The notes: generated by a model not told the origin, from the sequence alone. 64,000 nt of DNA from Oscillospiraceae bacterium (GCA_015067675.1 SVMB01000001.1:1-64000); one strand, 5' to 3'. Positions 8,528-16,985 are shown, counted from the first letter of the stretch. A program made the numbers and translations.

Positions 8528-8986
8528 ATGACTTGGATTCTGCAGCTTGTCTGGGCATTTTTCGGCTCCATGGGCTTTGCCGGCATCTTCAATGTCCGGG
8601 GAAAAAAGCTCATCACCGGATCCCTCGGCGGCCTGATCGCCTGGGGCGTATATCTTCTTGCACGGCACTGGATCGGCTCCGACCCGATCTGCTATCTGAT
8701 CGCAACGATTGTGCTCACCGTTTACTCCGAAACCCTTGCCCGCTTCACCCATACCCCGGCGATTCTCTTCACCATCTCCGGCGCGATCCCCCTCATCCCC
8801 GGCGGATCGCTGTATAAAACCATGAGCTTTGCCGTGAACAGCAACTGGGATGCCTTCTTCACCCAGGGTATCACGACGCTGCTGCTGGCGGTTGCCATTG
8901 CCGGTGGTATTCTGTTAACCATGAGCATCTGGCAGGTTGTTTCAAACATCGTGCGGCTGCTTCACGGCCGCAAAAAGAGGTCATAG
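8528..8986 (+). CDS. ThrE-type exporter, C-terminal (DUF3815) subunit
   Basis: The 152-residue protein consists of four to five transmembrane helices and contains 'ISGAIPLIPGGSLYKTM', a signature of the ThrE_2/DUF3815 family. The reading frame is open from a GTG at 8519, but AGGAGGT occupies 8514-8520, so the ATG at 8528, 7 bp later, is the sensible start. It is the partner of the preceding gene and ends 7 bp before a strong terminator, closing the two-gene operon. Confidence 0.85.
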   Translation: MTWILQLVWAFFGSMGFAGIFNVRGKKLITGSLGGLIAWGVYLLARHWIGSDPICYLIATIVLTVYSETLARFTHTPAILFTISGAIPLIPGGSLYKTMSFAVNSNWDAFFTQGITTLLLAVAIAGGILLTMSIWQVVSNIVRLLHGRKKRS

Positions 8987-8993
8987 ACATACC

Positions 8994-9030
8994 AAAGGCC
9001 GTCCCCACGTTTGTGAGGATGGCCTTTTTG
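8994..9030 (+). terminator. Intrinsic terminator after the thrE pair
   Basis: Stem AAAGGCCGTCC / GGATGGCCTTTTT with a short loop, starting 8 bp after the stop codon at 8986 and ending in a T tract. Confidence 0.85.
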
Positions 9031-9069
9031 CCGCGTGTGGGATTTTTTCTCTGACTTTTACAATTTCTC

Positions 9070-9098
9070 TTGCATTGCAGGTAAACCTGTGCGATAAT
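9070..9098 (+). promoter_or_regulatory. Promoter of the GH35/GH42-like gene
   Basis: TTGCAT (9070-9075), 17-bp spacer, GATAAT (9093-9098), about 50 bp before the ATG at 9147. Confidence 0.55.
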
Positions 9099-9146
9099 GT
9101 CCCCAACGGGACACATTCCGTACTATTTTTCAGGGAGGGAATCTGC

Positions 9147-11246
9147 ATGAAGCCAGCCTCGCGTGAAATCTTCGGCGGAGAGATCCAGTATTTCCGCATG
9201 GAGCCTCAGTATTGGGAAAAAGTCATCGCAGGACTTGCGATGAGCGGCCTGCGCACGGTGACCACCTACGTCCAGTGGGGGACGCATATGGTGGCGCCTC
9301 CGGATGACGCACATCCTGCGGGTGTGCTGGACTTTGAAGGCCGCACGGACCCCAAGCTCAATCTGCTTTACTTCATCGAGCTTGTGGAGAAGTACGGTCT
9401 CAACCTCAACTTCCGTGCAGGCCCCTTCTGCTGCGATGAAATGCCCTACGGCGGCTATCCGCGCTTTTTGACCATCGACGATCCCTCGATTTTCTGTCTG
9501 GACAGCCAGAACCGTGCCACGCAGGGTTACTGGATCGGTCTGCCCGAGGGATCCCAGCCGTCCTATCTGCATCCGGTGTATCTGGACTGGTGCCGCAAGT
9601 GGATCAACGAAGTTGACAAGATCATCCTGCCCCACCTGAAGGTCAACGGCGGCTGCATTACGATGATCAATCTGGATAACGAGATCTCCTACATCGTCCG
9701 TGATAACTTCCTGGGTTCCGACTATAACCCCGTCAATGTCTGCCGCGGCGGCTTCTATCACCAGTTCCTGACGGAAAAGTACGGCGCAGCCGATGCACTG
9801 CCCTATGCCCGTCAGTATGAGACCATCGAGGATGTCCAGCCTCCGCGGAGTGTGCCGGAATCAATCGACGGCGACTTTGCATGGTATGCAGACTGGATGG
9901 AGTTTAAAACCTGGGTCATGTGCCGTTATATTGAGGAGCTGCGGGGCATGCATGAGGCAAACGGCATCAAAGCCGATCAGGTGCTCTTCATGACCAACTT
10001 CAATCCCCATCTGCCCGAGGGTGTGCCCACCCGTATGCCCGATTTCGAGCGTGCCACCGGCGGCGTGGTCGGCTATGACTTCTATCGCGGTACCTTCATG
10101 AGCTATTCCGGCTATCAGTCCATGGCAAGAGTTCTCAAGCTCATGAACAATACCTGCAACTTTACGTTCAGCGCCGAGTTCATGGCCGGTACCTGGAACA
10201 AGGTTCTCAAGACCCGCGTATCCGACGATCATATGCGCTTCATGGCCCGCTGTGCCTTTGCACACGGCTGCAAGGCCATCGACTGGTTCATGTTCCACGA
10301 CCGTGACTGCTGGAACGATGCGCCCATGTCCTCTCATGGTCATAAGCGTCCCAGCTATGCCGTGCTGCAGGAGACGCCGCCGCTGCTGTATGAAAAGATC
10401 AGCCGTTGGGACGACATGGTGCCTGTCTGCGACATTGCCGTGATTTACGATCTGACGGCGCATCTGCATACTTCCATCGGCGATCCGCTTCCCTGTGCCG
10501 ATAACAGCAACTACACAGGCGCACCGACTGTCGCCGGTGTGCAGGCGGGTCTTTCTTCGAAAGAATATATCGGGATGTTCCGTCTGGCCGAGCAAAACGG
10601 CCTGCAGGCGGCGGCTTTTGATATCCGTCACTCAGACGCAGGACTCTGCAATTACCCGCTGGCAGTGTATCCCGGCTCACCTGTGGTGTCGAAGATTACC
10701 GAGGAGCGTCTGGATGATTATGTCCGCGCTGGCGGCACACTGCTCATCACCGGAGTGCTGCCCACGCAGTATGATGACGGGGAAAGCTGTGCATTTCTCG
10801 GCGGTCTGAAGGCAGGCTCCCAGTCACTGGGACGCGGACGGGTGATCTTCATCTCCCGTTGGCTTGCGCAGGCCGAGCCGGAAGAGGATGCCATGGAGGA
10901 TATCGAGGCCTTTGGTGCCTGCTGCGACGAGGCAGGGGTGGTACCGGCTGTGAAGATGAGCATGGATACCCCCGCATCCTGGGTGGATTGGGGCCGTCCC
11001 GGCGGCGGTCATATGCGCTATACGCAGGAGCGTATGCTGGGCAGCGCCGTGATTCAGAAAGCGGGCGATGAGACCATTCTCTTCCTGCTTAACCATTACC
11101 CGGAAGCGCATAAATTCAACCTTGAGTTTTCATTCCCCTGTAAAAAGCTTGTGTGCCTGACCGAAGAAGAGGATATTGACGTCATCAACGGCGCGGCCTC
11201 CGTGGAGCTTGACCGCAAGAACTGCCAGATCTACCGTGTGGAGTAA
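9147..11246 (+). CDS. GH35/GH42-like beta-galactosidase family protein
   Basis: The 699-residue enzyme begins FGGEIQYFRMEPQYWEKVI and continues 'TVTTYVQWGTH', the typical entry of GH35/GH42 TIM barrels. 'NFRAGPFCCDEMPYGGYPRFL' and 'MINLDNEIS' follow, the latter matching the acid/base NE pair. 'FSAEFMAGTW' around residue 350 may hold the nucleophile. The C-terminal part (from about residue 430) resembles the amidotransferase-like trimerisation domain of GH42 enzymes. There is no signal peptide, so it acts inside the cell, probably on imported beta-galactosides or other glycans. The frame is open back to 8937, but the AGGGAGG site at 9133-9139 and sequence similarity fix the start at 9147. It is a single-gene unit with promoter and terminator. 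Confidence 0.75.
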   Translation: MKPASREIFGGEIQYFRMEPQYWEKVIAGLAMSGLRTVTTYVQWGTHMVAPPDDAHPAGVLDFEGRTDPKLNLLYFIELVEKYGLNLNFRAGPFCCDEMPYGGYPRFLTIDDPSIFCLDSQNRATQGYWIGLPEGSQPSYLHPVYLDWCRKWINEVDKIILPHLKVNGGCITMINLDNEISYIVRDNFLGSDYNPVNVCRGGFYHQFLTEKYGAADALPYARQYETIEDVQPPRSVPESIDGDFAWYADWMEFKTWVMCRYIEELRGMHEANGIKADQVLFMTNFNPHLPEGVPTRMPDFERATGGVVGYDFYRGTFMSYSGYQSMARVLKLMNNTCNFTFSAEFMAGTWNKVLKTRVSDDHMRFMARCAFAHGCKAIDWFMFHDRDCWNDAPMSSHGHKRPSYAVLQETPPLLYEKISRWDDMVPVCDIAVIYDLTAHLHTSIGDPLPCADNSNYTGAPTVAGVQAGLSSKEYIGMFRLAEQNGLQAAAFDIRHSDAGLCNYPLAVYPGSPVVSKITEERLDDYVRAGGTLLITGVLPTQYDDGESCAFLGGLKAGSQSLGRGRVIFISRWLAQAEPEEDAMEDIEAFGACCDEAGVVPAVKMSMDTPASWVDWGRPGGGHMRYTQERMLGSAVIQKAGDETILFLLNHYPEAHKFNLEFSFPCKKLVCLTEEEDIDVINGAASVELDRKNCQIYRVE

Positions 11247-11269
11247 AGTCAATACAGCCCCCATACCTG

Positions 11270-11308
11270 AAAAGACCTGCCCGGACAAAATTTCCGGGCA
11301 GGTCTTTT
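11270..11308. terminator. Bidirectional intrinsic terminator between convergent genes
   Basis: Perfect stem AAAAGACCTGCCCGGA / (T)CCGGGCAGGTCTTTT, flanked by A and T runs on both sides. It serves the plus-strand gene ending at 11246 and the minus-strand gene ending at 11359. Confidence 0.85.
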
Positions 11309-11358
11309 GGTACGCGTTTCAGTTGTTCGGGACAAGGAACGGATCAGAGCCGCTTTCC

Positions 11359-12384
11359 TCAGTCCACTTTCCAGTCGATGTCCACGCCGCAGGAGGCAAG
11401 TACCATCTTGTGCAGACGCTTTTCGTAGTCGTAGGTGAAGGGGTTCTCCTTCTCCCCGCGCACATAGGAGGCAAAGGCGGTCATCATGCGCTGATAGCGG
11501 CCGTGAACCTCTGAGCGTTCGATCTCACCGCGGCGTCCCCAGGGCGTTTTGCCGTCGGGATCCGCGAAGGTCTCGGAGCGCTCGGTGTACTGGGAGGAGA
11601 AAAACTCACCCGGAGCAGAAGCTTCCAGAGGCTTGATCTCGCAGGTGCCGCGGCTGCCGCAGATGACCAGCTGACGGCGGGGGAAGCCGCCAGGCTCTGA
11701 TGCGCAGCTCTTGACGAAGGATACGCCGTTTTTGTACACAAAGGCACAGAAGCCGTAATCCTGGGCAGTTACGCCGTCAATACCGGTGCAGCAGTTCATG
11801 GGGATGATCTTCTCCGGATACCCCTGAATGCGGAATACCAGATCCACCAGATGGCAGCCCAGGAAGAAGAGCATACCGCCGGGGAATTCTTCCAGCCACT
11901 GACGCTTGGAGGTCACGTGCGGGCAGCTCATGTGAGCCTCAACGGCGTAGATTTCGCCGTAGTCGCCCCGGGCAATCTTTTCCATGGCCTCGGTGACGAA
12001 GGGATTGTAGCGGTACATGTAGCCGGTGTGAAATACCAGCCCCTTGGACTCCGCCATATCCACCATCCGGTCAAACTCGGCAGAATCAGCGGCGCCGGGC
12101 TTGTCCATGTGTACGTGCAGCCCGCGCTCAATGGCCATGGCGGCGTAGTGGGTCAGCTCCAGCTCGTAGGTCTCCACCGTCACGGCTTCAAGACCCGGAA
12201 TGGCCAGCAGCTCCTCGGGACTCATCTCCGGGATGCCGTCATACATCGGGCCGACGTTTCGTTCGCAGCCGCAGCGGGAATAACCCACAACCTCGAACAG
12301 GTCGGGATTCTGGCGCAGCGACGCCATCGCGGCGGGCGCGTGGTCGTGCTCAATGCCCAACTGGGCGATTTTGATCTTTTTCAT
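11359..12384 (-). CDS. Gfo/Idh/MocA-family oxidoreductase
   Basis: The 341-residue protein has an N-terminal Rossmann start (MKKIKIAQLGIEHDHA) and the family signature 'HMDKPGAAD' at about residues 91-99, equivalent to the EKP motif with the catalytic lysine. A C-terminal Gfo/Idh alpha/beta domain follows ('CPHVTSKRQWLEEFPGGMLFFLGCHLVDLVFRI'). Members oxidise or reduce sugars or cyclitols with NAD(P). It lies 27 bp downstream of an MDR dehydrogenase; such paired genes are common in sugar catabolic operons. Substrate is not evident. Confidence 0.85.
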   Translation of the reverse strand: MKKIKIAQLGIEHDHAPAAMASLRQNPDLFEVVGYSRCGCERNVGPMYDGIPEMSPEELLAIPGLEAVTVETYELELTHYAAMAIERGLHVHMDKPGAADSAEFDRMVDMAESKGLVFHTGYMYRYNPFVTEAMEKIARGDYGEIYAVEAHMSCPHVTSKRQWLEEFPGGMLFFLGCHLVDLVFRIQGYPEKIIPMNCCTGIDGVTAQDYGFCAFVYKNGVSFVKSCASEPGGFPRRQLVICGSRGTCEIKPLEASAPGEFFSSQYTERSETFADPDGKTPWGRRGEIERSEVHGRYQRMMTAFASYVRGEKENPFTYDYEKRLHKMVLASCGVDIDWKVD

Positions 12385-12411
12385 ACCTTTACCGTCCTTT
12401 CAGGTGCCGGA

Positions 12412-13431
12412 TCAGTCGAGCTTCGTCCAGTCAAACTGAACAACCGTCGGGAAATTGCGGTCATTGACCAGACGGTCGTACACCGCGCCGCAGTCGGCGG
12501 GAGAGTGGATTTCCGCCACCATGTCCTGCAGGCAGATTCTGCCGTTGGCCGCGAGCTTCAGCACAGCACGGATGTCGTCTCTGTGGGTAAAGAGACCGGC
12601 GGAGGATTCCTGATTGGGACGGGCGTTAGTGTGGGCGCCGATCAGGGAGATACCGGGGCAGTGAACCTTACGGTAATAGTCGATGGTAAAGTTCTTGTCA
12701 CGGGTACAGCCAAGCAGCGCCACGCGGCCGAATTTTGCCATGCAGTCCAGCGTTTCGTCAAGACCTGCGCCGACGCCGGTGACTTCGACGGCTGCATTGA
12801 TGCCGCCGGTGAGCTCTTTCACACGCTGGGCAAAGCCCTCTGCCAGCGGGTCAAGCGCAAAATCCGCGCCGTGGGCGAGTGCCTGCTCACGTCTCGCGGG
12901 ATTGGGATCGGCTGCGATCACCGGCACCGCGCCTGCCGCGTGCATGAGCTGCACGGCGCACTGACCGAGAATGCCCAGACCCATAACCATCGCCGTCTCG
13001 CCCAGCTCCACTTTTGTCTTGCGCACGGCAGCCATGGGGAAGGTGGCGATGAAAGCCATCGCGGCGGTATTGTTGTCGATGCGGTCGTCATCGATCTTCA
13101 CGACACGCTCTTCAGGGAGAATATTATAGATCTTATGCTTGCCCCAGTAGACGCAGACGCGGTCTCCGGGTACGACGCTTTTTACTTCATCGCCCACTTC
13201 TTCCACGATGCCCACGCTTGAGTAACCGGCAACGCGGGGGAATTTTGCCACCTTTTCCGGCGCACTGGCTCCTGCCACGTTGAGGTCGCCGGTGATGTTG
13301 GCGCGCTCGGTGCCGCAGGAAACGGTGGAGAGGAGGGTTTTGACTTTGACATCATGACTCCCAAGGTGTTCATCCTCGATGGTCAGAAGCTCGGCAGTGT
13401 TGAGCCGGGTAAAGATAATCTGCTTGTTCAT
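12412..13431 (-). CDS. Zinc-type alcohol dehydrogenase (MDR) family protein
   Basis: The 339-residue medium-chain dehydrogenase has 'TVSCGTERANITGD' near the N-terminus, 'VAGYSSVGIVEEVGDEVKSVVPGDRVCVYWGKH' and a Rossmann segment 'ETAMVMGLGILGQCAVQLMHAAGA'. The canonical structural-zinc Cys cluster is not apparent, as in the subgroup that associates with Gfo/Idh/MocA proteins. The frame is open to 13500, but AAGGAGGA lies just before the ATG at 13431 and a promoter lies upstream of it. It heads a two-gene operon with the Gfo/Idh oxidoreductase and probably performs the partner redox step on the same polyol or sugar. Confidence 0.85.
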   Translation of the reverse strand: MNKQIIFTRLNTAELLTIEDEHLGSHDVKVKTLLSTVSCGTERANITGDLNVAGASAPEKVAKFPRVAGYSSVGIVEEVGDEVKSVVPGDRVCVYWGKHKIYNILPEERVVKIDDDRIDNNTAAMAFIATFPMAAVRKTKVELGETAMVMGLGILGQCAVQLMHAAGAVPVIAADPNPARREQALAHGADFALDPLAEGFAQRVKELTGGINAAVEVTGVGAGLDETLDCMAKFGRVALLGCTRDKNFTIDYYRKVHCPGISLIGAHTNARPNQESSAGLFTHRDDIRAVLKLAANGRICLQDMVAEIHSPADCGAVYDRLVNDRNFPTVVQFDWTKLD

Positions 13432-13462
13432 GAAAAGTCCTCCTTTGACACGGTTTGGTACT

Positions 13463-13490
13463 ATTTTACCACAGAGTGCGGGATTTGCAA
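13463..13490 (-). promoter_or_regulatory. Promoter of the MDR-Gfo/Idh operon
   Basis: On the minus strand TTGCAA (13485-13490), 16-bp spacer, TAAAAT (13463-13468), about 32 bp before the start codon at 13431. Confidence 0.6.
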
Positions 13491-13563
13491 GCTTTTTCAC
13501 TCTGCTGACAGCATGAAAAATGTACGGAAAAACGATGGATACAATGAAATAGCATAATAAAGA

Positions 13564-13589
13564 TCCCCGGATTCCGACAAATCCGGGGA
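13564..13589 (-). terminator. Intrinsic terminator of the broken acyltransferase gene
   Basis: Hairpin CCCCGGATT / AATCCGGGG followed on the minus strand by ATCTTTATT. It starts only 8 bp after the stop that the acyltransferase would reach (13598) if one base of its homopolymer were removed, which supports 13598 as the ancestral gene end. Confidence 0.8.
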
Positions 13590-13597
13590 ACTTTTCA

Positions 13598-14633
13598 TCA
13601 TATCAGCCAGCGCCTGACCCAAGGAATACGGGAAAGGAGCATATACACCACTGCCGACGCGCCGAAGATCAGCAGGGCGTCAAAAAGCGTTATGTAAACC
13701 GGGGGGGGGTAAACCGATTTGATTTCTCACTGCACGCAGACCGTACAGGAAGAACACGTGCACCAGATAGATGCAGAAGGACGCTTTTGAAATCCATGCA
13801 GCCGCGACAGCAGGACGTCCTGCGAGTGTGTTTCCCACATGGGTGAATAAGGCGAACAGTCCCGCGGCGTAGAGACAAACGCCCAGGCTCATTCCCTCGA
13901 GAAATCCCTGATAGGTTGCGCCGCGCAGGCAGGAGACGACGATCGTTCCGCCAAATATCAGGAGGAAACCCGCCGCAGCCAGTGCGGCGCCGGTTTTCCG
14001 GGAAAGGGGGTACCGTCCCAGATAGTGCCCCAGCAATCCGTAGCCCGCCGATGCCCAGGCCATGTTGAGAAGCCATTGGGCGGGGATGCCCGAAAGCAGT
14101 GAGAACGGCCAGAACGGCCGCAGCGTGGGATAGACAATGCCCAGAACAAACCAGATACCCAGCGCGTAGAGAAGCTCGCGCTGAGTCGCGTGTACCGTCA
14201 GTATGCGCAGGATCGGTAGCAGTGCGTAAAACAGCAGCGTGATGTGCAGGTAATAGAGGTGAAACTCATGGCGAAAGAGCAGCAGGTCTTTCAGAGCCTC
14301 CGCGATTGCGCCGACGGAGAAATCCCCGCCGCGCAGCAGGCCAAAGAGCGCGTATGCACCTGCCCAGACAAAGAGGGCGACCAGAATGCGCGGGATATAG
14401 CGTGTCATGAGCTTCTTTACCGGCAATTCCCGGTCAGGATCGAGAAACAGTGCGCCCGAGCACATGAAAAACAGCGGCACGGCGGCGCGGGCAAGGCTGG
14501 CGGAGAGCACGCTGAATGTCCATTCAAAGGAGCGTATCGGCTGGTCGAAGGAACACAGATGGATGACGATGACACAGAAGATGGCAAACGCCTTGGTCAG
14601 GTCAACGCATGCGTTGCGGTTCGATGTGGGCAT
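13598..14633 (-). pseudogene. Acyltransferase 3 family membrane protein, frameshifted at a poly-C tract
   Basis: The intact part is a 10-helix O-acyltransferase of the acyltransferase 3/OafA family (MPTSNRNACVDLTKAFAIFCV ... 'SKASFCIYLVHVFFLYGL'), which acetylates or otherwise acylates surface glycans. As sequenced, translation ends at 13680 with the non-homologous tail GLHNAF, 317 residues. The break follows a run of nine C on the coding strand (13701-13709). Removing one C lets the frame continue through VYITLFDALLIFGASAVV and YMLLSRIPWVRRWLI to a TGA at 13598, giving 344 residues with the expected last transmembrane helix. The total length 13598-14633 is one base over a multiple of three. 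It could be a phase-variable gene, a real null or a sequencing error. Confidence 0.8.
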
Positions 14634-14643
14634 GAAATCCCTC

Positions 14644-15201
14644 CTACCTCAGCGCAAGCCCGTCGGAAAACGCCTTGCCCGCAATCTCGCCCATGCGGCG
14701 GTAGGTGTGGTGCACCGGGTCAAAGCAGATGGGATCGAGCTTTTCAGGATCGATCTTGCCGTCGGTGAGGATTGTCTCATCGGCGCTGACGTTGACAATC
14801 TCGCCGATGAGCAGCTCCGACTCCTCGTCGTAGCTCACCAGGGTACACTCAAGCGTCATGGGCAGCTCGTCGATGATGGGCGCGTCCACACGGGAGCTTT
14901 TGGTGCTGTGCAGTCCTGATTTGGCAAGCTTTGCCGGTACCTCGTTGCCGGATGCGATGCCCACATAGTCGCAGGCGGTCACATGGGCGGCGTCTGCCAT
15001 GCTGACGGTGAAGGCGCCCCGGGCACGGATATTCTCCATGGTCTTGTGGGTGGAGCTGACGTAGATGGCGATGCGGTTGGTGTCGGCGATGCAGCCCCAG
15101 GCGGCGTTCATGGCGTTGGCGGTGCCGTCTGCATTATAGGTGGCGATGATGAGCACGGGCATGGGATAGAGAAAGGCCTTTGCGCCGAAATCTTTACGCA
15201 T
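14644..15201 (-). CDS. Flavin reductase-like FMN-binding protein
   Basis: The 185-residue protein is a flavoredoxin/flavin reductase domain (FMN split barrel): 'YPMPVLIIATYNADGTANAMNAAWGCIADTNRIAIYVSSTHKTMENIRA' covers the flavin-binding strands, and 'ESELLIGEIVNVSADE' the later dimer strand. Such proteins hold FMN and serve as electron carriers or NAD(P)H:flavin reductases in anaerobes. GGAGG lies 8 bp before ATG 15201; ATG 15207 is only 2 bp from it, so 15201 is preferred. It is transcribed from its own promoter and ends 10 bp before the acyltransferase start, so the two may form an operon. Confidence 0.85.
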   Translation of the reverse strand: MRKDFGAKAFLYPMPVLIIATYNADGTANAMNAAWGCIADTNRIAIYVSSTHKTMENIRARGAFTVSMADAAHVTACDYVGIASGNEVPAKLAKSGLHSTKSSRVDAPIIDELPMTLECTLVSYDEESELLIGEIVNVSADETILTDGKIDPEKLDPICFDPVHHTYRRMGEIAGKAFSDGLALR

Positions 15202-15240
15202 AATCATATCCTCCGAAGCAGTTGTATCAGGTATGATTTT

Positions 15241-15269
15241 ATCATACCATGCAGAGCCGGAGAAATCAA
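15241..15269 (-). promoter_or_regulatory. Promoter of the flavin reductase-like gene
   Basis: On the minus strand TTGATT (15264-15269), 17-bp spacer, TATGAT (15241-15246). A short inverted repeat (GGTATGAT / ATCATACC, 15230-15248) overlaps the -10 and could be an operator. Confidence 0.55.
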
Positions 15270-15309
15270 GCCCGGCATGAAGTACCGGAAAGAATCTCTT
15301 GCCGCAGCG

Positions 15310-15339
15310 TTGCGGGACTTGACCTGCGCATGCTATAAT
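15310..15339 (+). promoter_or_regulatory. Promoter of the HAD hydrolase gene
   Basis: TTGCGG (15310-15315), 18-bp spacer, TATAAT (15334-15339), 36 bp before the ATG. Confidence 0.5.
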
Positions 15340-15375
15340 GGATGGGAAACATCATAAACGAACAGGAGCATCTGC

Positions 15376-16074
15376 ATGATCAGAGCGGTTTTGATGGACA
15401 TAGACGATACCCTGCTGGACTTCGGCGCCTCGGTGCGCGAGGCGATACGCACAGGCTTTGCGCGGTACGGACTGGGGGAGTGCACCGACGAGACGCTGGC
15501 AGTATTCCACCGGGTCAGCGGAGAACTGTGGCGGGCGCTGGAGCAGGGGAGCCTGACCTATGAGCAGCTGCTGGAAATCCGCTGGAACGGCGTATTCGAG
15601 GCGCTGGGGATTTCCTTTGACGGGCGGCTGTTTGAAAGGTTCTTCGTGGACTGCCTCTTTGACAGCGCCATACCGATCGCGGGCGCGGAGGAGATTCTTT
15701 CTTACCTGCGCACGCGCTGTATCCTCTGTGCTTCCAGCAACGCACCCTATGACCAGCAGATCAACCGCCTGCGCCGCAGCGGGATGCTGGACTCCTTTGC
15801 TCATCTCTTCATCTCGGAGAAGCTGGGAGTATCAAAGCCATCACGGGCGTTTTTTGACTGCTGCATGGCGGATTTAAACCGTGACCTGCCGGGAAACGCC
15901 GCAATCCAGCCACAGGAAGTGCTGGTGGTGGGGGACTCTTTGAGCTCGGACATGAAAGGCGGCATCAACAGCGGTATGCAGACCTGTCTCTATGATCCAA
16001 ACGGACAAGGTACGCGGGGAATGGCGGTGGATTACGTGATTGCATCCCTGGACGGGCTGCGGGAGATTCTGTAA
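15376..16074 (+). CDS. HAD-superfamily hydrolase, YjjG-like
   Basis: The 232-residue protein has the four HAD motifs: MDIDDTLLD (motif I, nucleophile D9 of MIRAVLMDIDDT), 'CILCASSNAP' (motif II), 'LGVSKPS' with the lysine (motif III) and 'VLVVGDSLSSDMKGG' (motif IV). The alpha-helical cap between residues 15 and 95 is C1 type, and overall organisation resembles YjjG/YfnB nucleotidases that remove phosphate from non-canonical pyrimidine nucleotides. AGGAG lies 7 bp before the ATG. It stands alone between its promoter and the DUF134 gene. Substrate within the HAD family cannot be decided from the sequence. Confidence 0.85.
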   Translation: MIRAVLMDIDDTLLDFGASVREAIRTGFARYGLGECTDETLAVFHRVSGELWRALEQGSLTYEQLLEIRWNGVFEALGISFDGRLFERFFVDCLFDSAIPIAGAEEILSYLRTRCILCASSNAPYDQQINRLRRSGMLDSFAHLFISEKLGVSKPSRAFFDCCMADLNRDLPGNAAIQPQEVLVVGDSLSSDMKGGINSGMQTCLYDPNGQGTRGMAVDYVIASLDGLREIL

Positions 16075-16087
16075 GCGATTTATTTAT

Positions 16088-16137
16088 GACATATGTCGAA
16101 AATAGTTATTGACATATGCCGGAAACTGCGGTATCAT
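16088..16137 (+). promoter_or_regulatory. Promoter with twin GACATATG palindromes
   Basis: TTGACA (16109-16114), 17-bp spacer, TATCAT (16132-16137) form a good promoter for the DUF134-NifX gene. A perfect palindrome GACATATGTC lies at 16088-16097. A second near copy, GACATATGCC (16111-16120), overlaps the -35. Their centres are 23 bp apart, about two helix turns, as expected for two dimers of a repressor bound to the same face. Autoregulation by the HTH part of the downstream protein is an attractive guess. Confidence 0.6.
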
Positions 16138-16172
16138 ATATCTGTACAAACGACTTGCCGGGAGGGATCGAC

Positions 16173-16973
16173 TTGTCCAGACCCAGAAAATGCCGCCGCG
16201 TCTGCCGTTTTCCCCAGACGATGGCCTTTATACCCGCCGATGGAGAGGAAACCGCACGCGAAGTAGTGCTGACGGTGGACGAGTACGAGACAATCCGGCT
16301 GATTGATCTGGAAGGATTCTCGCAGGAGCAGTGCGGCGCGTACATGAAGATTGCCCGCACGACGGTGCAGCAAATCTACACCGAGGCGCGGCGAAAGCTC
16401 GCCCGGATGCTGGTAGAGGGCTGCAGGCTGCGCATCGCGGGCGGCGACTATGAGCTGTGCCGGGGCGGAGAGTCCCACGGCGGCTGCGAGGGCTGCCAGA
16501 GACAGCGTTTGTGCATGGATTTTTCAAAACCGGAAGGAGAAGATATGATGAGAATCGCAGTTACCTATGCAAACGGACAGATTTTCCAGCATTTTGGTCA
16601 CACCGAGCAGTTTAAGGTCTACGATATCGCCGACGGCAAGATCGTATCGGCCAAGGTGATGGATACCAACGGTCAGGGCCACGGCGCGCTGGCGGGTATT
16701 CTGGGTGTGCTGGGCGTGGATACGCTCATCTGCGGCGGCATCGGCGGCGGCGCAAGAGCTGCGCTGGACGCTGCGGGCATTCGCCTCTACGGCGGCGTGT
16801 CCGGTGATGCAGACGCTGCGGTGCAGGCGCTGCTGGAGGGTACACTTGCCTACAATCCCGACGTGAAGTGCAATCACCACGGTGAGCATCACCACCACGG
16901 CGGCAATTGCGGTGAGCACGGCTGCCACAGCGGCGAGCATAAGTGCCACGATCACGACTGCAAGCACAATTGA
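16173..16973 (+). CDS. DUF134 DNA-binding / NifX-type metallocluster-binding fusion with His-Cys tail
   Basis: The 266-residue protein joins three parts. Residues 1-105 (SRPRKCRRVC..., 'EYETIRLIDLEGFSQEQCG', 'MKIARTTVQQIY') are a DUF134 domain, a sigma-region-4-like HTH. Residues 125-230 (MMRIAVTYANGQIFQHFGH ... 'LICGGIGGGARAALDAAGI') are a dinitrogenase iron-molybdenum cofactor/NifX-like domain that binds Fe-S or other metal clusters. Residues after about 231 form a His/Cys tail (NHHGEHHHHGG, CGEHGCHSGEHKCHDHDC). The TTG at 16173 is chosen because GGAGGG lies 6 bp upstream and family members begin M-x-RPRKCRRV. A second GGAG-ATG start is present at 16545, so the NifX domain might also be made alone. 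Suggested role is a metal- or redox-responsive regulator. Confidence 0.8.
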   Translation: MSRPRKCRRVCRFPQTMAFIPADGEETAREVVLTVDEYETIRLIDLEGFSQEQCGAYMKIARTTVQQIYTEARRKLARMLVEGCRLRIAGGDYELCRGGESHGGCEGCQRQRLCMDFSKPEGEDMMRIAVTYANGQIFQHFGHTEQFKVYDIADGKIVSAKVMDTNGQGHGALAGILGVLGVDTLICGGIGGGARAALDAAGIRLYGGVSGDADAAVQALLEGTLAYNPDVKCNHHGEHHHHGGNCGEHGCHSGEHKCHDHDCKHN

Positions 16974-16985
16974 GCGGGCATAGAG

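Noticed and set aside
11851-13221. 456-residue plus-strand ORF opposite the oxidoreductase genes
   Set aside because: Antisense of two well-supported genes and the gap between them.
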